A stretch of 64,000 nucleotides of DNA, taken from the NCBI RefSeq assembly GCF_016879755.1, contig NZ_WOFU01000008.1, positions 62,001 through 126,000 on the forward strand, written 5' to 3'. Position numbers and translations under genes: made by a program. Of the stretch, positions 54,604 to 62,517 are shown in pieces (positions within the stretch are counted from its first letter, which is position 1; every line of letters begins with the position of its first letter). A model generated the notes under the pieces. It was not told where the DNA came from, made no database searches, and saw only the letters and a list, made by a program, of their open reading frames with translations. Source of the stretch: Bacillus sp. B15-48 (lineage in GTDB: Bacteria > Bacillota > Bacilli > Bacillales > Cytobacillaceae).

Positions 54604-56007
54604 ATGATAGAAAGTGCTGCTATTCAAAGTAAAATGTTTCTACAAGCTGATGGTTTTTATGAAGACTGTTCACAAGCTTTATTTCTAATTGATCGAAGTG
54701 GAAGGATTTTAGCTGGAAATGCGTTGACTGCTTTATCTTTGGGTATTTCTTTAGAACAACTACTCAAATCGAATGTGAAGGAATTGGTGAAAAATGGTCT
54801 TTATAAGTATTCATACGCATTAGATGCAATACGGCTAAAAAAAACAGTTTCTGGAATAATAAGTACCAATACAGGTGTTTGCTTCACATCAGTCAGCACA
54901 CCATTAATTGATTCAAATGGAGAGGTGTATTTAGTTATTACAACTTCCTCACCTAAACAGAGTTTAGAAGTGCTAAAAATTAATCGCTCAAAAAGTACTG
55001 AGAAATACCAACTAGTAAAGTCCGTAGATCCTTATGAGGATGTCCCTAGCCAAAGCTTAGTAGTTGCAGAAAGTATAGCTATGAAGCGGATTTTAAAAGT
55101 TTGTGATCAAGTTGCTCGGTCTGAATGTAAAGTTTTGTTGTTTGGTGAATCAGGTACAGGTAAGGAAGTATTGACTAAATATATACACGATAAGAGTATG
55201 AGAGCAAAACAGCCATTTATCTCTGTTAATTGTGCAGCAATTCCTGAGTCTCTATTTGAATCGGAATTTTTTGGGCATGAAAAAGGTTCTTTTACAGGTG
55301 CAAGTGAACAAAAAAAAGGTCTTTTAGAATTGGCTGATAACGGGACATTGTTCCTAGATGAAATTTCCGAAATGCCTTTAGATTTACAAGCAAAATTATT
55401 GAGGGTTCTCGAAAACCCAGAGATAAGAAGAATAGGTGGAACAAAAAGCTTTCAAGTTAACTTCCGGCTAATTTGTGCTACAAATAGAGATTTATCAAAA
55501 ATGGTGGAAAAAGGAACTTTCCGTAAGGATTTATATTATCGTATTAATGTCATACCTGTTCATATACCCCCACTTAGAAAAAGAAGACTAGACATCTTAG
55601 GATTATCAAGGAAGTTTTTGTTTGATTTTAACAGGAAGTACGATAAAAATACACAGTTAAATTCAATACACTTAAAACAATTATTGAATCACAATTGGCC
55701 AGGTAATATAAGGGAATTAAAAAACCATATTGAAAGAATGGTAATAATTGATGAAGGATACGAGGTCATTGAAGGGAAGGCTCGAAGTGATGATTTTCTT
55801 ATTGATTTTGACTATCTAGATTTTTTAAATAAAGATAATTGGCCAACTCTAAATGAATTTCTAAGAGAAGTTGAATTCCAATACATTCAAAAAGTTCTAT
55901 CATTTTGTAATGGAAAAAAAAATTTAGCAGCTGATGTACTTGGTATATATCGTACAGTTTTATATAAGAAATTGAAAGATAATGAATTAACTGATAATAT
56001 CAGTTAG
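54604..56007 (+). CDS. Sigma-54-dependent activator, PAS-AAA-Fis (copy 1)
   Basis: A 467-residue enhancer-binding protein. PAS-like sensor near 20-120 (ALFLIDRSGRILAGNALTAL), AAA+ domain from ~150 with Walker A GESGTGKE (181-188), the sigma-54 contact GSFTGA (228-233), Walker B GTLFLDEISEMP, and a Fis-type HTH at the end (NLAADVLGIYRTVLYKKLK). It activates RNA polymerase with sigma-54. A paralogue lies at 60627. The nearest -24/-12 promoter is at 57013, beyond the intron remnants. AAAGGAG precedes the ATG. Confidence 0.93.
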   Translation: MIESAAIQSKMFLQADGFYEDCSQALFLIDRSGRILAGNALTALSLGISLEQLLKSNVKELVKNGLYKYSYALDAIRLKKTVSGIISTNTGVCFTSVSTPLIDSNGEVYLVITTSSPKQSLEVLKINRSKSTEKYQLVKSVDPYEDVPSQSLVVAESIAMKRILKVCDQVARSECKVLLFGESGTGKEVLTKYIHDKSMRAKQPFISVNCAAIPESLFESEFFGHEKGSFTGASEQKKGLLELADNGTLFLDEISEMPLDLQAKLLRVLENPEIRRIGGTKSFQVNFRLICATNRDLSKMVEKGTFRKDLYYRINVIPVHIPPLRKRRLDILGLSRKFLFDFNRKYDKNTQLNSIHLKQLLNHNWPGNIRELKNHIERMVIIDEGYEVIEGKARSDDFLIDFDYLDFLNKDNWPTLNEFLREVEFQYIQKVLSFCNGKKNLAADVLGIYRTVLYKKLKDNELTDNIS

Positions 56008-56087
56008 TGATATTTCATTAAAATTGAACCAACTTCTTGGAGAAATAAACATGATTTTAGTGTTCTCTACTTAACGTAGAGGATTTT

Positions 56088-56338
56088 GTGCGATTGGCAG
56101 CGCATCGGACTAATGGGTGGAAGTTTCGAAATGCCGTGGTGGCGGAAGTGTATAGCTGACAGGTAGTACATTATCCGTGAGAAAATGTGCGGAGGGTCTG
56201 TAGGAAAAAAATGGAAAAGGTGACAATTCAACCAAGTTGGCTGGGGCAGAGTCGGATAACCCTGCAAAATATCGCCGTATGCGATGACCCGCACGTACGG
56301 ACCCGCGAGAGGCGCATGAATAATTCATGCGCCTACAC
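56088..56338 (+). mobile_element. Group II intron remnant, ORF-less
   Basis: A 5'-like GTGCGA at 56088, and near the other end a domain V-like hairpin (GCCGTATGCGATGA ... CGCACGTACGG, 56273-56300) and a domain VI-like hairpin (AGGCGCATGAA/TTCATGCGCCT, 56310-56334) followed by CTAC. The total is about 250 bases, too short for a full intron, and the reverse transcriptase is absent. It is best read as a deletion derivative. Confidence 0.65.
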
Positions 56339-56342
56339 TATG

Positions 56343-56830
56343 TGTGACTGGCATGGGTGTAAGCGCTAGGGGGAAAGTCCCGAACTGTGGTGGCAGTAGT
56401 AGTAGCTTAAGACAAGGGGATTATCATTCCTCCCAGGATTCATACATACACCGTATCATCAATGGATTCCTCGGGAACAAGGAAGATCCAATTAACTTCT
56501 ATAGAACATAGGTAAGAATTCAACAAGCCCACAAAGCAAGAAGAATTTGATGGTTTATTGGGAGTGTTTCTAACTGATGGTACTCTGAGATAGGGAAAGC
56601 CTGCTACATGGAAGCTGCTCGAGAAATTGAATTAATCTAAGGAAACATAAGCTTCATTCAATTGAAAATCCCCTTAATTCTAAGTAAGGGAAAGCAATCA
56701 TGACAACTGAATTAGAAAGAATAGTAGTAAAAGCTCAATAAGATGCGAAACTACAAATTACATTATTAGTACGTCACATCACAAACGAACTACATAACCT
56801 GGGAAAAGTTCAATAAGATTAAGTCGATAT
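56343..56830 (+). mobile_element. Second group II intron remnant with decayed reverse transcriptase start
   Basis: Begins GTGTGACTGGCATGGGTGTA, followed by GGGGGAAAGTCCCGAACTG and GCAGTAGTAGTAGCTTAAG, typical of domain I of bacterial group II introns. At 56700 the translation MTTELERIVVKAQ, stop, DAKLQITLLVRHITNEL matches the N-terminus of intron-encoded reverse transcriptases but has several stops and then ends. The rest of the intron is lost. Confidence 0.65.
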
Positions 56831-57012
56831 ATAGTTTTCAAATACTACTGGCTTTGCCCTAAGCTCTTTGCTATATAGTTTTTATATTTCTTCCTATAGT
56901 TGTATGTACTAAAAAAGCCACACTTATGGGATTTTTAAATTGTATTTTTGCAAAAAAAGTACAAGCAAACTTATCTTAAGCGCAAGTTCTTTGTTTTTTC
57001 TCGGCAAGTAGT

Positions 57013-57030
57013 TTGGCATAGTTTTTGCAT
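57013..57030 (+). promoter_or_regulatory. Sigma-54 promoter
   Basis: TTGGCATAGTTTTTGCAT: GG and GC are separated by exactly 10 bases, matching the -24/-12 consensus. It precedes the first flavin-reductase-like gene, whose start is about 100 bases downstream, and follows a sigma-54 activator gene. Confidence 0.85.
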
Positions 57031-57129
57031 TATATTAAGATGAGAAACATAAATGACGAAACTAGAGAGGTGGGTAGTGACGTACTAGTTTATAAAAAAA
57101 TAATATTATTATCTAGGAGGAAAACAATT

Positions 57130-57789
57130 ATGCATTATGATCCAGAATTAAATGATCACGGACTACCGATGGGGCCTTTCAAGTCTATTTCCGTTCCGCG
57201 TCCAATTGCTTGGGTATCAACTTTAAGTAAAGATGGAGTAGCTAATCTAGCTCCATACAGCCAATATATGAACTTGACATTTGATCCACCTTACGTAATG
57301 CTTTCCGTTAACCAAACCACTACCGGAGTGCGTAAAGACACTACTAATAATATAGAACAAACAGGTGAATTCGTAATAAATATGGTACCATACGATTTAG
57401 CTGAAGCAATGAATCGTACAGCTGCTGAAGTACCACCAGAAGTGGATGAGTTTGAATTAGCCGGTGTTACAAGAGCTCCTTCAATTAAAGTAAAACCAGC
57501 CAGAATAGAGGAGACACCTATTCAGATAGAGTGTGTACATCATCAAACTCTTAGACTACCAGGTGCTGGGGAACAAGGTACTTGTGATGTCATAATCGGA
57601 AAAGTGGTTATGGTACACATAAAAGATGAAGTGATTGGGGAAGATGGACAAATTGACATAGTGAAAATTCGCCCATTAGCTCGATTAGGTTACTGGAATT
57701 ATACGACTGTTACAGATTCTTTCGAAATGGTGATACCTGGAAATAACGAGGCGTTACTTGTAGGTTTACAAGGTGCTAAACAGAAGTAA
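57130..57789 (+). CDS. Flavin-reductase-like split-barrel protein (copy 1)
   Basis: A 219-residue FMN-binding split-barrel protein of the flavin reductase (DIM6/NTAB) family: PFKSISVPRPIAWVSTLSKD, NLAPYSQYMNLTFDPPYVML, FVINMVPYDLAEAMN, IGKVVMVHI, IRPLARLGYWNYTTV. Such proteins bind FMN and use NAD(P)H, or act as part of redox or decarboxylation systems; the substrate here is not evident. ATG 57130 follows CTAGGAGG. Copy 2 at 59531 encodes an identical protein. It heads a sigma-54-driven unit with a transporter and a ferredoxin. Confidence 0.88.
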   Translation: MHYDPELNDHGLPMGPFKSISVPRPIAWVSTLSKDGVANLAPYSQYMNLTFDPPYVMLSVNQTTTGVRKDTTNNIEQTGEFVINMVPYDLAEAMNRTAAEVPPEVDEFELAGVTRAPSIKVKPARIEETPIQIECVHHQTLRLPGAGEQGTCDVIIGKVVMVHIKDEVIGEDGQIDIVKIRPLARLGYWNYTTVTDSFEMVIPGNNEALLVGLQGAKQK

Positions 57790-57905
57790 AGGTTTGAGCT
57801 ATTTCGGCGGCGTCATAAACAGAAGGTGCCATAGTATATGTTTGAGTATTATCAGGGTTTTAAAGTTCTGAAAATTATTTAAGATAATTTAAGGAGAGAT
57901 ACTAT

Positions 57906-59144
57906 ATGCCTAACCGTTGGTTAATTCTAGTCACAGGTGTATTTGCAAACTTGTGTATAGGTGCAGCTTATTCGTGGAGTGTTTTCCGAGGACCATTGGT
58001 TGAATACTTTGGGGCTACACCGAGTCAGGCTACATTGCCCTATACAATTTCCTTAGCATTAATGCCAATTTCTATGATTATAGCGGGGAAAATTCAGGAT
58101 AAAAGGGGCCCTAAACTCACCATGTTAATTGGTGGGCTCATATTTTCAATTAGTTATCTACTTGCTGGTTTTGCAACAAATATTCAATTTATGTATTTTA
58201 CTTATGGAGTTCTCGGTGGTGCTTCTTTAGGCGCTGTTTATTCCTGCACCGTAGTAAATACTGTTAAGTGGTTCCCAGACAAGAGGGGGTTGGCTGGAGG
58301 TTTAATCTCTGCCGGTCTTGGTAGTGGTGCGATTGTTTTTGCCCCACTAGGTGTTAATTTGATGCAGTCATTTAGTCCGCTTACCACTTTACAAATTTTC
58401 GGGGGAATATTTTTAATTGTAATTACTATTGCTTCTCTGTTTGCAGTAGCTCCACCTGCAGGATATAGACCAGATGGCTGGACACCTCCTGTAGTGAAAA
58501 ATGTGGTTAATATTAATACCGCTACGGAGAAATCATGGAAGGATATGGTAAGGGATCCGCTTTTCTATATTGCTTGGTTTCTTCTTGTTATAGCTTGCGT
58601 TTCTGGTACAATGATCATTGGTCATGCTGCAGGTATTGGTCAGGATGTTGTTGGGCTTACCCCAGCTGTTGCAGCGTTAGGAGTTAGTATTCTTGGGATT
58701 GCAAACGCTTTAGGTCGTCCAGTCTGGGGGCTTGTTTCAGATAAGCTTGGAAGATTTCCGACTATGAGCTTAATGCTTCTAGTTTCTGCACTGTCAATGT
58801 TTTTATTAAGTCAATTTGCTAGTTCATTTGCAGTATTTGTAATTGCTATTATAGGTATTGCATCAACTTATGGAGGCTTTTTCGGGGCATATCCTGCTCT
58901 TACAGGAGATATGTTTGGTATGAAAAACATGGGTGTTAACTGGGGTGTAATGTTTACTGCTTTTGCTCCGGCAGCCATTTTTGGACCTATGTTAGCAGCT
59001 TATGTGTTCTCTGTAAGAGGAGATTATAGTTTAGCATTTATTGTTGCTGGTGCATTGAGCCTCCTAGGTATAATTTTAACCCTTATAGCGCAAAATATCG
59101 TTAAAAAAAATCACAAAAAGCAAGTGAGCATAGAAGCAAGCTAG
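57906..59144 (+). CDS. OFA-family MFS transporter (oxalate/formate antiporter-like)
   Basis: A 412-residue, twelve-helix major facilitator. Markers of the oxalate/formate antiporter group are GAAYSWSVFRGPL, GKIQDKRGPK, YGVLGGASLGAVYSCTVVNT with KWFPDKRGLAGGL and NALGRPVWGLVSDKLGR. It probably moves a small carboxylic acid across the membrane, perhaps by exchange. GGAGAG precedes the ATG. It lies between two identical flavin-reductase-like genes, which points to uptake of their common substrate. Confidence 0.9.
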   Translation: MPNRWLILVTGVFANLCIGAAYSWSVFRGPLVEYFGATPSQATLPYTISLALMPISMIIAGKIQDKRGPKLTMLIGGLIFSISYLLAGFATNIQFMYFTYGVLGGASLGAVYSCTVVNTVKWFPDKRGLAGGLISAGLGSGAIVFAPLGVNLMQSFSPLTTLQIFGGIFLIVITIASLFAVAPPAGYRPDGWTPPVVKNVVNINTATEKSWKDMVRDPLFYIAWFLLVIACVSGTMIIGHAAGIGQDVVGLTPAVAALGVSILGIANALGRPVWGLVSDKLGRFPTMSLMLLVSALSMFLLSQFASSFAVFVIAIIGIASTYGGFFGAYPALTGDMFGMKNMGVNWGVMFTAFAPAAIFGPMLAAYVFSVRGDYSLAFIVAGALSLLGIILTLIAQNIVKKNHKKQVSIEAS

Positions 59145-59178
59145 CTTTATAATTAAGATTTCTGTAAGGAGTGAGCCC

Positions 59179-59391
59179 ATGGCTGTTATCAACGTTAGAA
59201 ATAAATGTATGTTTTGTGGCGCATGTGCAAGGTGTTGCTCCTTTGGTGCGATTGGGATGGATGGCTGGGCTATAGAAATTAATATTAGTAAATGTACAGA
59301 CTGTGGAGATTGTATTATTGCATGCCCGGTAGATGCAATGATTTTTACCGATGAAGAAGAAAAGACAATTCATCAGCTAAGCAAAAAATAG
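59179..59391 (+). CDS. Small 2[4Fe-4S]-type ferredoxin
   Basis: A 70-residue ferredoxin with two Cys motifs: CMFCGACARCC near residues 10-20 and CTDCGDCIIACP near 39-50. The first has an extra Cys and lacks the usual Pro, so its cluster may be atypical. It carries electrons in the cytosol, likely to or from the neighbouring flavoproteins. It starts 34 bases after the transporter gene with GGAGTG, so they are co-transcribed. Confidence 0.88.
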   Translation: MAVINVRNKCMFCGACARCCSFGAIGMDGWAIEINISKCTDCGDCIIACPVDAMIFTDEEEKTIHQLSKK

Positions 59392-59530
59392 AGTTAATCA
59401 TGTATATTATGGTGGAAACATGTAGTTATTATGTATAACTTCGGTACAAATCATTATTAAACTAGTATTAGAATGAATATGATTGTTCATTATTGAACAT
59501 GATCTAAAATTATCTAGGAGGAGAACAATT

Positions 59531-60190
59531 ATGCATTATGATCCAGAATTAAATGACCACGGACTACCAATGGGACCTTTCAAATCTATTTCCGTTCCGC
59601 GTCCAATTGCTTGGGTATCAACTTTGAGTAAAGATGGAGTAGCTAATCTAGCTCCATACAGCCAATACATGAACTTGACATTTGATCCACCTTACGTAAT
59701 GCTTTCCGTTAACCAAACCACTACTGGAGTACGTAAAGACACTACTAATAATATAGAACAAACAGGTGAATTCGTAATAAATATGGTACCATACGATTTA
59801 GCTGAAGCAATGAATCGTACAGCTGCTGAAGTACCACCAGAAGTCGATGAGTTTGAATTAGCCGGTGTTACAAGAGCTCCTTCAATTAAAGTAAAACCTG
59901 CCAGGATAGAGGAGACACCTATTCAGATAGAGTGTGTACATCATCAAACTCTTAGACTACCAGGTGCCGGGGAACAAGGTACTTGTGATGTCATAATCGG
60001 AAAAGTGGTTATGGTACACATAAAAGATGAAGTGATTGGGGAAGATGGACAAATTGACATAGTGAAAATTCGCCCATTAGCTCGATTAGGTTACTGGAAT
60101 TATACTACTGTAACAGATTCTTTCGAAATGGTTATACCTGGAAACAACGAGGCGTTACTTGTAGGATTACAAGGTGCTAAACAAAAATAA
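59531..60190 (+). CDS. Flavin-reductase-like split-barrel protein (copy 2)
   Basis: A 219-residue protein identical to copy 1 at 57130. The DNA differs at about 19 positions, all silent, and even the ribosome site (CTAGGAGG) and the bases before it (AATTATCTAGGAGG versus ATTATCTAGGAGG) are kept. No -24/-12 promoter is seen directly upstream, so it probably depends on read-through or an unseen promoter. It ends the unit, with a terminator 40 bases on. Confidence 0.88.
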   Translation: MHYDPELNDHGLPMGPFKSISVPRPIAWVSTLSKDGVANLAPYSQYMNLTFDPPYVMLSVNQTTTGVRKDTTNNIEQTGEFVINMVPYDLAEAMNRTAAEVPPEVDEFELAGVTRAPSIKVKPARIEETPIQIECVHHQTLRLPGAGEQGTCDVIIGKVVMVHIKDEVIGEDGQIDIVKIRPLARLGYWNYTTVTDSFEMVIPGNNEALLVGLQGAKQK

Positions 60191-60229
60191 AGCATTTCGC
60201 TAGAGAGGTGTTTTGTAAAAAATTATAGG

Positions 60230-60268
60230 TACTACAGTATCATAAATATGGATGCTGTAGTATTTTTA
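60230..60268 (+). terminator. Terminator after flavin-reductase copy 2
   Basis: TACTACAGTATC pairs with GATGCTGTAGTA, then TTTTTA. The following 350 bases to the next gene are AT-rich with no gene seen. Confidence 0.82.
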
Positions 60269-60626
60269 TATGCGCCTAGCATTAGTGTAACCTTAATAGG
60301 AAAATAGTTCTAAAAAGTCATGCAATCTTCATATCATTTTATTTATTAATTTTATCTTGAGTATGTTACTTGATTGTTAACACAACAAAAAAATTAAACT
60401 ACCTTCCGTTTTTATTGCCCCCTTTTCTTGGTAGCACTACTTAAATGTTATTAGTCACATCTAGTCATAATATAATGAAAGAACACTAAACTCTTTTGTT
60501 TATATGACATTTGAGTAGAGTTGTAACTGTTTCGTGTTTAAAAAACGGAAACGAAAACGAAAAATTTCTGTATAAACGATCTGTAAATTACAAAATATAA
60601 ACTAGGATAAGAGAGGAATGTTGTAT

Positions 60627-61961
60627 ATGAGCAACAGTCAAAATCTTATGTTGGATGTTAAAGGTAATGAAAGCGGGCAAATCCTTTTTGTGATTGATCG
60701 CAACGGAAATATTTTGATTTCAAATGAGTTTACAGCATTATCATTGGGAATAACACTGGAAGAATTACTAAGGTCTAATGTAAACTACCTCGTCAGAAAG
60801 GGGTATTACTCCCAATCGTTTGCATTAGAGGTATTATCACAAAAAAAGAGCTTAAATGGAGAAGTAAAGACTAATACAGAGCTTTCCTTTCATTCAATCG
60901 GTACACCAATATTTGATGATAATGGAGAAGTTAATATTGTTGTTATCACAGCACAACTAAAACAGAATAATGTTAAATTAGATAAACTTATAAACGAATA
61001 TGAGAAAACTTCCGATTTTATTGTTGCAGATAGTAGTGCAATGAAACAAATTTTAAAAGCTTGTAACCAAATTGCACCATCTGACTGTAAAGTTTTATTG
61101 TTTGGTGAATCAGGTACAGGTAAGGAAGTACTGTCTAAATATATCCACAACAGAAGTATGAGAACAAATCAGTCGTTTATCTCAATTAATTGTGCTGCAA
61201 TTCCTCAGTCACTATTTGAATCGGAGCTTTTTGGACATGAGAAAGGTTCTTTTACAGGTGCAAGTGAACAAAAAAAAGGACTCTTAGAATTAGCTAATAA
61301 AGGAACCTTATTCCTAGATGAAATATCTGAAATGCCATTGGATTTACAAGCAAAATTGCTAAGAGTTATTGATAACCCCGAAATAAGAAGAATAGGTGGA
61401 ACAAAAAGTTTTCAAGTTGATTTTCGGCTAATTTGTGCCACCAATAGAGATTTATCAAAAATGGTAGAAGAGGGGTCCTTTCGCAGAGATTTATACTATC
61501 GTATAAACGTTATACCTATTCATATTCCTCCGCTTAAAAATAGACACCAAGACATCATTGGATTAGCTGATAAATTTATTTATATATTCAATCACAAATA
61601 TAATAAAAAAAGAAAACTCAATTTTAAAGAAATTGATTATTTATTAGCCCATAGTTGGCCTGGTAATATAAGAGAGCTAAAGAACTATATTGAAAGATTA
61701 GTAGTAGTTGATGAATGTTTTGATGACAATAAACATATTAGTGAAGGCTCTATCTTAATTGATCTTAATAGTTTAGACAGTAAACCATTAGAATTTTGGC
61801 CAACTTTAAAAGAGATAAAAAAAGAAGCAGAAGAAAAATTTATACTAAAAATATTAAATGAATGTAATGGTATAAAGAGTGTTACAGCTGAAATGCTGGG
61901 AATTGATCGTACCGTACTATATAGGAAACTTAATAACTACAAAGAGAATAAAAACACATAG
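60627..61961 (+). CDS. Sigma-54-dependent activator, PAS-AAA-Fis (copy 2)
   Basis: A 444-residue paralogue of the activator at 54604. PAS-like sensor (ILFVIDRNGNILISNEFTAL), Walker A GESGTGKE (160-167), GSFTGA (207-212), GTLFLDEISEMP, Fis-type HTH (TAEMLGIDRTVLYRKLN). The AAA domain is close to copy 1 and the sensor region more diverged, suggesting different or tuned signals. ATG 60627 is ten bases after GAGAGG; ATG 60618 is too close. It precedes the sigma-54 promoter at 62385. Confidence 0.93.
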   Translation: MSNSQNLMLDVKGNESGQILFVIDRNGNILISNEFTALSLGITLEELLRSNVNYLVRKGYYSQSFALEVLSQKKSLNGEVKTNTELSFHSIGTPIFDDNGEVNIVVITAQLKQNNVKLDKLINEYEKTSDFIVADSSAMKQILKACNQIAPSDCKVLLFGESGTGKEVLSKYIHNRSMRTNQSFISINCAAIPQSLFESELFGHEKGSFTGASEQKKGLLELANKGTLFLDEISEMPLDLQAKLLRVIDNPEIRRIGGTKSFQVDFRLICATNRDLSKMVEEGSFRRDLYYRINVIPIHIPPLKNRHQDIIGLADKFIYIFNHKYNKKRKLNFKEIDYLLAHSWPGNIRELKNYIERLVVVDECFDDNKHISEGSILIDLNSLDSKPLEFWPTLKEIKKEAEEKFILKILNECNGIKSVTAEMLGIDRTVLYRKLNNYKENKNT

Positions 61962-62384
61962 ATTATTACATCGTTTAATAGGTTCCTTCGTATTTGCTTT
62001 GTTGACAATAATTGTTTTTTTACGTCTGACGGACCTACCAAATTTAGATATCCACCGGAATCCGGAAATTTTAACCCAATACATGCCCTGGTCTAAAATG
62101 ATCCAAGCAACATGTGGCAAATAAAATGAAATAACCGTATATCTGATAAAAAATATCATGATATACGGTTATTTCTCATGCGTACCGAAGAGGTACGCTT
62201 ATTTTTATACTTCGGGCTTACGAACTAGCGGTGTGCGGCGGTTAAGTTTTAAGAATTAATGATGAACTGATTATGATACATATTAATAACCATTATAGAG
62301 GTTTTGTTGTTTTTTAAATACAACTTTCGAAGAAGGAATCCCTTACATGCCCAGGACAAAGAGGTTTTTGAAGTTTTTAGTTAG
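61962..62384. other. Gap between activator 2 and sigma-54 promoter
   Basis: Contains a reading NLDIHRNPEILTQYMPWSKM, which ends IQATCGK at a stop (62039-62124) with no proper start, perhaps the tail of a lost gene. A hairpin follows at 62129-62174 (ATAACCGTATAT/ATATACGGTTAT), then a terminator at 62180-62205 (GCGTACC/GGTACGC and T-run). Upstream activator sites are expected here but I could not define them. Confidence 0.4.
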
Positions 62385-62403
62385 TTGGCATGAATCATGC
62401 ATT
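62385..62403 (+). promoter_or_regulatory. Sigma-54 promoter of the CoA-transferase gene
   Basis: TTGGCATGAATCATGCATT: GG-N10-GC, the same spacing as at 57013. The next bases (ATATTAAAG / ATATTAAGA) also resemble the first promoter, as if duplicated. It lies about 115 bases before the CoA-transferase ATG. Confidence 0.85.
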
Positions 62404-62517
62404 ATATTAAAGTACACACGGTCACAAGTGGTGAGAGCTTTTGTTTTTGCAATGTATTCAGCTAAACAATAAGCAAATCCCTCATTGTGATAAAAATAAA
62501 TAAGGGAGTGAAGATGT

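Noticed and set aside
61879-62124. 81-codon frame overlapping the end of the second activator
   Set aside because: Its first part is an out-of-frame reading of the activator gene; only the tail might be a remnant, and I could not identify it.
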